Below are positions 1 to 6,900 of a DNA stretch of 42,868 bases, piece after piece; the first letter of the stretch is position 1; each line of letters starts with the position of its first letter. Origin of the DNA: an uncultured Bacteroidota bacterium (GTDB lineage Bacteria > Bacteroidota > Bacteroidia > Bacteroidales > F082). Where the stretch lies: assembly GCA_903891085.1 (NCBI GenBank), contig CAITDJ010000001.1:1-42868 (forward strand), in the 5' to 3' direction. A program made the translations under genes and the position numbers. The notes beneath the pieces are model-generated. The model ran no database searches. It saw only the letters and a list, made by a program, of their open reading frames with translations, and had not been told where the DNA came from.

Positions 1-116
1 CCTATTACGAGAAAACTGCTCCACATCTTAATGAACCGCTGTATACGAGAACCGTACGTACAGTGGTGTGAGAGGCGCACTCCGTCAGCTACTGCTGGCG
101 GAGCCGTCTACTCGAT
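1..116 (+). ncRNA. 3' end of a bacterial group II intron (domains V and VI), cut by window edge
   Basis: A domain V-like hairpin is visible: ACCGCTGTA (35-43) pairs with TACAGTGGT (59-67) with one G-U pair, enclosing a short upper stem and a purine-rich loop. It is followed by GTGAGAGG and a domain VI-like hairpin, CTCCGTCAGC (80-89) with GCTGGCGGAG (94-103) around TACT. The segment ends CTACTCGAT, a usual 3' end of bacterial group II introns. The intron body and any reverse transcriptase ORF would lie before base 1. The 3' boundary at 116 or 117 is inferred from the terminal motif and from the flanking arm TTAGCGGT (116-123) that reappears inverted at 3648-3655. Confidence 0.85.
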
Positions 117-266
117 TAGCGGTTCGGTGTTCTTTTTCGTCAGTCGTTATGTTCGTTTTTTGCTGCATTGTCTTTTGTCTGTGCGTTGGGTAGGCAAGCT
201 CTTTTGCAGGTTTTGGTTTGTGTGTTGGCTTGTGCGACCTGCAAATGTGCTTGACTACTGCGTTGC
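116..266. repeat. Structured repeat copy A with its outer arm, 3' side of the BcgI-like unit
   Basis: The non-coding stretch between the intron and the stop codon of the specificity frame. It contains TTAGCGGT (116-123), TTTTTGCTGCAT (157-168) and a hairpin: CAAGC (195-199) with GCTTG (249-253), and GCAGGT (206-211) with ACCTGC (237-242), with an internal loop TCTTTT opposite AAATGT. A GCGTTG motif lies on each side. The same architecture with different stem bases occurs at 3491-3580, 3841-3930 and 9027-9113. The repeat runs directly into the stop codon at 267-269. No gene is seen here. Confidence 0.8.
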
Positions 267-1451
267 CTATTGTTCCATTAATATTTTTTCTTCTTGTTTC
301 TTTTGTTGAACGTATAAAACAACGTCTTTAATTACCAATTTATGAATTGCGGATATTATAGTTTCCATTGTTTCATAATCTGGTTTGTCGTCTTTAACTG
401 GTAATGAAATGTCTAATACGTCAGCATCTTTGGCGTAAAAGTTTCTACCGTAGTTGAATTGTCCGTTGTATGATGATTTATGAATTGCAGAAGTAACAAA
501 AATAGATGCGTATTTTGGTAACTTGTCTGTATGTACAACTGCAATATGGTCGTCTCCGCCATATTTGTAATTTCTGTATTTGGCTGAACCAAACATATCA
601 ATTGTTGTCGTGTTGGCTGAAAATACATTTACGCTGTTGCCAATAAAATCTGAAACTCCTTCGTCTGTTTCGCCCGCTGTTACAAATGGCAATGCACCTA
701 AAATTCTGTCTTCACTTTTAAGTCTTTTACCCCTTGTTGATTTACCAAAAAGTTCTTCGAGATTAAATACTTTCCAAGTTAGGTTTTTATATTCATCAAT
801 AGCTTGCTGTTCTTTAGCGTTTATGGTATAATCTTTCAGACCTGTGGCTGATAAAGATTTTTCAAAAACATCAATTCGTTCTTTTTCCAATTCTAAAATA
901 AAGCTTTCCATAAAATCAAAATCTACATTCCCATCTTTAACTGGGAGGCTGATAACTGTATTTTTTAATTCAATTTTTGTTGCTTTATTGTTGTATGAAT
1001 ATTTCCGCTTAATCACCTTGTCAATCGAAGCGATAATGAACATTTGATTTATTCGGTTCAGTTTTTCACATTGCAAGACGCTTGTTGCACCGTGTCCGTC
1101 TTTTAGATAAAAAGGTGTTTCTAAATAAACTATGTTTTGATTATTGGAATGAATTAAAATAGTTGGTTTTCCATCTGAATTGTTTAATACAGTTGTAGTA
1201 AGTTGATTGTATGAAATTATACCATTATTTATTGTCGCTTGACCATAAAAAGGATAAAACGGTTCGGATTCATCTTTTAATTCTTCAAGTTTTAAAGGGT
1301 CAATTTCTTTTTGTGGTTGCCATTGTAAAACATCTTCAATCCTATATTCACCCCACTCAACATTTTTTAGTTTCTCGTTGAGTGGGGCTTCTACTTTCCC
1401 AAGCTTTTCCCTAAAATGTTTTGTTCTTTTAGAATTGTACTTACTTCCCAA
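267..1451 (-). CDS. Specificity (target recognition) part of a BcgI-like type IIB restriction-modification enzyme, probably made by -1 frameshift
   Basis: Two similar halves can be seen, each a target-recognition domain followed by a helical stretch: roughly residues 30-200 (starting near VEWGEYRIEDVL) and 220-390 (starting near LTWKVFNLEELF). This is the layout of HsdS and BcgI-B specificity subunits, whose two domains read the two halves of a split DNA site. The frame overlaps the methyltransferase gene by 61 bases and its only possible initiator is TTG at 1451; there is no ATG or GTG before the conserved domain. Codons before the slippery site at 1394-1400 are therefore probably not used, and the real product would be a fusion continuing as LGK-VEAPLNEK after the methyltransferase (about 1058 aa in all). 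A low-level TTG start or a sequencing indel are the alternatives. Confidence 0.85.
   Translation of the reverse strand: MGSKYNSKRTKHFREKLGKVEAPLNEKLKNVEWGEYRIEDVLQWQPQKEIDPLKLEELKDESEPFYPFYGQATINNGIISYNQLTTTVLNNSDGKPTILIHSNNQNIVYLETPFYLKDGHGATSVLQCEKLNRINQMFIIASIDKVIKRKYSYNNKATKIELKNTVISLPVKDGNVDFDFMESFILELEKERIDVFEKSLSATGLKDYTINAKEQQAIDEYKNLTWKVFNLEELFGKSTRGKRLKSEDRILGALPFVTAGETDEGVSDFIGNSVNVFSANTTTIDMFGSAKYRNYKYGGDDHIAVVHTDKLPKYASIFVTSAIHKSSYNGQFNYGRNFYAKDADVLDISLPVKDDKPDYETMETIISAIHKLVIKDVVLYVQQKKQEEKILMEQ
1351..1400 (-). promoter_or_regulatory. Candidate programmed -1 ribosomal frameshift signal (slippery heptamer plus stem-loop)
   Basis: Reading the minus strand in the methyltransferase frame, the end is TTG GGA AAG TAG. 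The heptamer G-GGA-AAG (1400-1394) fits the X-XXY-YYZ rule. The stop codon follows at once (1393-1391). After the 6-base spacer TAGAAG comes a perfect 11-bp stem, CCCCACTCAAC with GTTGAGTGGGG (1351-1361 and 1377-1387), with a 15-base loop. Slippage by -1 reads GGG AAA GTA and enters the specificity frame, which has no ATG of its own. Confidence 0.8.
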
Positions 1452-3442
1452 GATAGATAACCACTTACAGTTGCTTTAAAGTCTTGTAAAGTAGGTTTAG
1501 TATCTACTGGTGCTGATTGATTCCAATCCGCTCCATTTTTAGGGTCAATAGAGCCTTCATAATATTCTTTGTCAGAAAATATTTTGAGCTTACTCTTTCC
1601 AAAACGCACCAAGTTAACTACTTCTTCATATCGTTCTTTTGCTTGGTCAGTATCTCTTAGGTTATTACTTCCCTTTTTACGATTTGCTCTTGTGTAACCA
1701 TCATTTGAAAAGTCAATAAACTTTACAATGTCGTCTTTGTGATGTTTTTCATTAACTTTAAAAACATAGATGTTAGTTTGAACACTTGATTTGCCAATAA
1801 AAATATCAACTGGCATTTTTATACTCGCCAATAAAGTATTGTGTTCTAAAATTCTTTTACAATAATCCTTTGCTCTTCCTGACCCTGAAGAGTTCTGTAT
1901 GATGATGGACGCATAACCTTTGTTCATCATTCCTAATGCTTTTTCAACGAAGTTCATCCCGTTTCCTAAAGCTGAATAAGGTGGATTTAGAATGAATGCG
2001 TCCGCAGGGAATTTGCTGTCAGTTTTTCCAAAGCCATATTTTCCGTCAAAGTCTTTTATTGAGTCAATATTCAAAATGTTTGAACTACCATCACCCATTA
2101 AAATCATATTTAGAATCGCCAACATATACACACTTGAAAGCAACTCTAAACCGAGCAATTGCTCGGTTTTAATTTTGATTTCTTTTTGTGTTAACTCTTG
2201 TGGCGATTTAATATTTTGCTTTGCATCATTAAGCATTTCGTTCATTGCAGCAACCAATAAACCTGCTGAACCTGTTGCAAAATCCCACACATAAGAATCC
2301 TTATTTACTCTCGAAAGTTTTACTAATAAATTTGCAACGTATGATGGTGTTAATACTACATCATTTAATTTGTCTTGAGAAAACCCAAGCCAACCATACA
2401 TTTCATTAAATAGTTTTCCTGTAAAGTCGGTTGTTAATCCAATTTTGTAATAAATCCCTAAGTCGTCAACAATTTTGGTAAATACTCTTTTTAGTTGGCT
2501 TTCTCCGTTTTCAACTTTGTTGATGTTCTCGGTTGTAAGCGTGTTTTCTAAAGTTCTAAGGATTAGATTTTTCTTTTCGACTGGAATTTCTTTGTTGTCT
2601 AAAAACGCTTTGATTTTTCTTACAATGATGTCACCGTCCTTGTTGCCAATTTCTGTTGAAGATTTTAAATCTGATTTCTCAAGTGGTGCAACTTTTCCTG
2701 GTATTCCAAGAGTTGCAATTATTGATGCTGCAACAAGATAAACACGGTCGTTTTCTCCTAAACCTTTTTCATTTTGGTAAATGTCATTGTTAAGTTTTAC
2801 GAGGCAAAGGTCAATTTCCTTTTCTCGTTGTTCTTTAAGTTTATCAAGTTCTTCTGGTGTTAATTGCAGGGTTTTTACCTTGTCAATAAAACTGTCAAAG
2901 TTTTTCGGGTCTAAAAATGAAAAGTCTGTGTATTCTCCAACTTTTTGACCTGCACCAAGATTGCTTTTAGAAACATAATAAACGCCAATTGTATGATGAA
3001 TTTTGCCTGTTTCGTCCTTGTGTCCTGTCATACCAATTGCTATAATGTCGGTATAGCTTGTATGATGTAGTAAAGCGTTTGCGTAATGAACCGCACCGTT
3101 TACCGCATAAGAATTTATGTTCTTAAAATTCGGTTCGTTTTTAGAAGTTCTGTTTTCAACTTGTCCGTCAGTGTCAAGTTTTACTAATTTGTCTTTGTAG
3201 CCTTTATATTCAATTAGAATAGGGAAGTACTCTAAATTTTTATTTTGTAACAAGATTTTGGCATCAGGTCTGTTTGCACCTGTCCCGCCATTTTTTGAGT
3301 AATAGTCGGATAATGCTTTGTCTATTTCAGCATTTACAGATTCTTGTTCAAGTTTGTAAGGAAGTTTATATGATTTAAGCCAACCATTTGCAAGGTCAGC
3401 TATGTTTGGTTCAATTGATTGTACTGTCGTCTTTATTTTCAT
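1391..3442 (-). CDS. BcgI-like type IIB restriction-modification A subunit: PD-(D/E)xK nuclease fused to N6-adenine methyltransferase
   Basis: The N-terminus carries a nuclease signature: PD at 59-60 (D60) and IEYK with E78 and K80, giving D-x17-E-x-K. The middle is helical as in HsdM. Methyltransferase motif I is DFATGSAGLL near 387-396, and catalytic motif IV is NPPY at 486-489, so N6-adenine methylation is expected. At 683 aa it is slightly longer than BcgI-A (about 640 aa). BcgI-type enzymes cut on both sides of a bipartite site and need a separate specificity subunit, which is the next frame downstream. The ATG at 3442 begins the conserved sequence. The 3' end carries the frameshift signal, so this ORF gives the short product and the upstream part of a fusion. 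Confidence 0.9.
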   Translation of the reverse strand: MKIKTTVQSIEPNIADLANGWLKSYKLPYKLEQESVNAEIDKALSDYYSKNGGTGANRPDAKILLQNKNLEYFPILIEYKGYKDKLVKLDTDGQVENRTSKNEPNFKNINSYAVNGAVHYANALLHHTSYTDIIAIGMTGHKDETGKIHHTIGVYYVSKSNLGAGQKVGEYTDFSFLDPKNFDSFIDKVKTLQLTPEELDKLKEQREKEIDLCLVKLNNDIYQNEKGLGENDRVYLVAASIIATLGIPGKVAPLEKSDLKSSTEIGNKDGDIIVRKIKAFLDNKEIPVEKKNLILRTLENTLTTENINKVENGESQLKRVFTKIVDDLGIYYKIGLTTDFTGKLFNEMYGWLGFSQDKLNDVVLTPSYVANLLVKLSRVNKDSYVWDFATGSAGLLVAAMNEMLNDAKQNIKSPQELTQKEIKIKTEQLLGLELLSSVYMLAILNMILMGDGSSNILNIDSIKDFDGKYGFGKTDSKFPADAFILNPPYSALGNGMNFVEKALGMMNKGYASIIIQNSSGSGRAKDYCKRILEHNTLLASIKMPVDIFIGKSSVQTNIYVFKVNEKHHKDDIVKFIDFSNDGYTRANRKKGSNNLRDTDQAKERYEEVVNLVRFGKSKLKIFSDKEYYEGSIDPKNGADWNQSAPVDTKPTLQDFKATVSGYLSWEVSTILKEQNILGKSLGK

Positions 3443-3471
3443 TTTCCTATTCTCTGTGATTTATAAAAGTT

Positions 3472-3504
3472 CAAAGATAAAATCTTCTGTCGGTGCGTTG
3501 GCAA
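3472..3504 (-). promoter_or_regulatory. Bacteroidetes-type promoter for the BcgI-like operon
   Basis: On the minus strand TTG (3504-3502) is followed after 22 bases by TATCTTTG (3479-3472), a match to TAnnTTTG, 30 bases before the start codon. The -33 element lies inside structured repeat B, so the repeat may supply part of the promoter. Confidence 0.5.
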
Positions 3505-3580
3505 GAAAACAGCTCTTTTGCAAGCCGAAGGGTCGGCTTGTGTGTCGGGGCTTGCAAATGTGCTGTTTTGTGCGTTGGCA
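3491..3580. repeat. Structured repeat copy B, 5' side of the BcgI-like unit
   Basis: AAAACAGC (3506-3513) pairs perfectly with GCTGTTTT (3562-3569), and GCAAGCC (3520-3526) with GGCTTGC (3549-3555). The conserved internal loop is TCTTTT (3514-3519) opposite AAATGT (3556-3561). An extra inner hairpin AAGCCGA-AGGG-TCGGCTT is also possible. Direct TGCGTTGGC motifs flank the hairpin. It is most like copy D, which sits in the same place relative to the type ISP gene. Confidence 0.85.
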
Positions 3581-3595
3581 TTTTTTCTTGTCTTT

Positions 3596-3825
3596 ATGCA
3601 GCAAAAATTATCTTGTCATTCTGTTGGTTGTGTCGTCTTTTACACTGACCGCTAACGGTTGGCGGTATGAAATCGTTGGGGATTGCGGGCTACAATCCTG
3701 TCCAGTTACACCGAACTTGATGCGGGGTAGGACGCTCGAATAACCACTTAAACCCCAATGTTTTATACCGCTTGTTACCAGCTGGCGTTCTATTTTTCTG
3801 TCATTTTTCTATCAATTTGCTACTT
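3596..3825. repeat. Junction between the two restriction units: imperfect palindrome with unit-specific outer arms
   Basis: The 493-base gap 3443-3935 holds no gene. Beyond copies B and C it contains ATGCAGCAAAAA (3596-3607) and ACCGCTAA (3648-3655), which are inverted matches to the ends beside copy A. It then has a palindrome with arms GCGGTAT and ATACCGC and, nested inside, TTGGGG and CCCCAA. GTTACCAGC (3774-3782) and CAATTTGCTACTT (3813-3825) are inverted matches to the ends beside copy D. The centre (about 3680-3755) is non-coding and unrecognised. Confidence 0.75.
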
Positions 3826-3840
3826 CGTTTCGGTCTGCCG

Positions 3841-3930
3841 TGCGTTGGGACAGACACACTCTTTGACAAGCTTTGGCTTTAGCGTTGGCTCGTGTGGCTT
3901 GGCAATGTGTGTGGCTGTGAAGCGTGGGCA
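3841..3930. repeat. Structured repeat copy C, 3' side of the type ISP unit
   Basis: CACAC (3855-3859) pairs with GTGTG (3909-3913). GACAAGC (3865-3871) pairs with GCTTGGC (3897-3903) with one mismatch. The internal loop TCTTT faces AATGT. It starts with TGCGTTGGG as copy A does and ends six bases before the stop codon of the type ISP gene, the same placement as copy A relative to its gene. Confidence 0.75.
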
Positions 3931-3935
3931 TAATC

Positions 3936-6900
3936 TTATTCATTGTCTGGCTCTGCTGCTATTGAAATATTGTCATTCATTTCAGGATAAAGTTTAATTT
4001 CTTTGCCGTTTACTGTGTCTGTTTCAAATTCCACTTTCGGCAAACTATTCACAATATCCACTGTCTGCACGCTCACGTTGATAATGCTAAGTAACAAATC
4101 TAAAATGTATCGTGGATTGCCAACTTCTGTTGCCCAATCGTTGGGGTCGTTTTTAATTCCGCTTTCTTTATGGGTGCTTACTTGGTAACGTTCCATAATC
4201 CATTCAATTGCCGATTTACCATTTACAACATATTCATAAGCTTTTGCAGGAATATTGCTCAATGTGATGTGGCTGTTATAAAAAATCGTGTCTTTCTGGT
4301 CTTTCTTTTGGAAACGCATTTTGACAACCGTGTAATGCTTGCTATCATCGCCAGTTACGGTTACATCTTGGCTTCGAGCTACACTTTCATAATTTAAATG
4401 CAGTTCTGCTAATTTTCTACCAGCTTTGCTGAATGCCCAAAAGTCTTTTACATCTTCTACCAAAGGCAAACGTGGCAACATTTTCTTTAAATCGTTGGCA
4501 AAGGCTTCTTTATATTCTTTGCTGTGCAAAAAGCCATACACATAGTAAAAAATGTCTTCTTTGGTTACGCTTTTACCATATTGCTGTTTGGCTCTTTCAA
4601 AGATAAAATTACTGATAGAATCCCTACGGATGTAATCTTGTTTGTTATTATCGTCAAATAAACTCTTTTGTGAAGCATTGTTTTTCTCATAATAATACAA
4701 GGGAAATATTTGACCATTAAACTGTACTTGAAGGTCTGTAATCTTATCACTTACTAATGCTGAAAAATCTCTTGTACCACCTACACCAGTTATACAAATT
4801 TGCAAGTTTGAATAATTTTGATTTGGAAAGATTTGTGAACTTAAACCAGGACTTTCAATAAATGGTTTGTCATAGTATAAATTTTGCTTTGTGAACGGCC
4901 TGTAAAGACAATGCACAATTGAATTTTCCGAATATTTATGTTTTGTATTATTGCTTGCATCTTTTCGTAATGCCCTTGTCCAACTAATTTTAGTAGGTGT
5001 GGCATCAATAAAATCTTCAATTGCAAGTTTTGGATTTTTTTCTTTTGCTTTTAAAAATTCTTCACACTGCGTATTATAATTATTAATCATCAATTCCATA
5101 TTTTTCAATACTTCTTTCGATGAATAATTATTTACCCAAGCATCCCTATTTGTAGCTACCCCAATAATGTATGTATTGAAAAATGTATTGCTTTTTAAAT
5201 CAAATTTCTTTACTGGCTCTAAAGGAATAAACTCATCAAACGCACTATTTCTCATACTTAACCAGTCGCCTTGTTCATTAGGTAACAAGGTTTTCAAATC
5301 CAACTTAGGATTTTCAAAGGTTTTAAAGCCCTTAACAATTTTTAGTTTTTGTTCACGGTCTAAGTAATCGCCAATGTCATGATAATGAATGGTTGCTTTC
5401 CCTGTTTTAACATTAGGGTTTTTAACCAATAAGGTAATAGCAATGGGAGTTCTACTACCACTGCCAAAAATTTTACCACCTTCTTTACGGCTCAACTCTC
5501 CGCTGGTGCGTTGGTTGCCTCTTAAATTAAACACATAAATAGATGTAAATTCTTTTTCGATAGCTTTTCGAAAACCATCGGTGCTATTGCCGTCAAGCCA
5601 AGCACCATTAGAAACAAAACAAATAACACCACCTGTTTTATCTAATCGGTCCGTACTCCAACGGAATGCTTTAATATAAGCATCGTAGAGTGATTTATTC
5701 AACCCTGCCGAAGATTGTTTAGCGTATGTATCGGCAATGCGTTGGTCTAATTTGGGGTACGATTGATTTTGTGCATTGTCGTTTGCCGATTTCTGACCGA
5801 TTGAATACGGTGGATTTCCAATAATAATGCGGAGCGGAGCTTTCTTTTGTTTTTCAACACGGTCGGAGTTTTTCTTCAACATTTCTTCGTATTGAATTTC
5901 GCCCTCTTTTGTTTCGCTTAGCTGAAATGTATCTGTGAGTACAATGCCGTCAAAAGGTGTGTAATTTGCTTTGCCTACGCCATCGTTGGGGTCAGGAGTA
6001 GCATCGTGGTAAGCGTTTTCGATATTAATTGCAGCTATATAATAAGCCAACAATACAATTTCGTTGGCGTGGAGTTCGTGTTTGTATTTGCGTTCGAGGT
6101 CTTTTAAGTCAATCAACCCGCTTTGCAACAGGCGAGTTATAAAAGTTCCTGTTCCTGTAAATGGGTCAAGAATATGAATGTTTTCATCGGAAATTGTACG
6201 GTCAAATTCTTTTTTCAGAATATCGTTTACGGAGTAAATGATAAAGTCCACCAATTCCACAGGCGTATAAACAATACCAAGTTTCTCAACCATTTTTGGG
6301 AAAGCGGTTTTAAAGAACTTATCGTATAATTCAATGATAATGCGTTGTTTGCCTTCGGAGTTGTCGATACCTTCGGCACGGGTACGCACTGAATCGTAGA
6401 ATCTTTGAAGTGTTTCGTCTTGTTCTGCAAGGTTGCTGCCTTCTTCCAAAGATTCAATCATGCTTTGCATAGCAACCGAAACGGCATTGGATTTTACAAA
6501 GGAATAACCCTCAAATAATGCATCAAAAATCGGCTGTGTAATGATGTGCTGTGCCAACATTTCGATGGCTTGTTCTTCGTTAATGCTTGGGTTTATGTTC
6601 TTTTGTAAACCACTTAAAAACTTATCGAACGCTTTACGTTGGTCTTTCTTTTCGTTAATTAAGTATTTGATTCGTTCAATTTGTCGTTCGGCAATTACGG
6701 CTACATCTTTTGCCCATTGTTCCCAATAACGGCGGTCGCCAACTTTTTGCACCATTCGGGCAAAAACTACATCTTGTAATTGCTCAAACTGAATGGCAAT
6801 TTGTCGTCCAATTTCTTTGCTTTGGTCTGTATTGCCAGAATCATCACGGCTTTTGTCAATTGGCTTTCCATCGCCATCAAACGAAGTATCGGAACCGCCA

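Noticed and set aside
31..309. Open frame of 92 codons on the plus strand at the left edge
   Set aside because: It runs across group II intron domains V and VI and repeat A, and its translation is Phe/Val/Cys-rich without any domain.
1394..1451. Independent translation of the specificity gene from TTG at 1451
   Set aside because: TTG is a poor initiator, the first 19 codons overlap the upstream gene and show no family similarity, and the slippery site with stem explains the joint better. It cannot be fully excluded.
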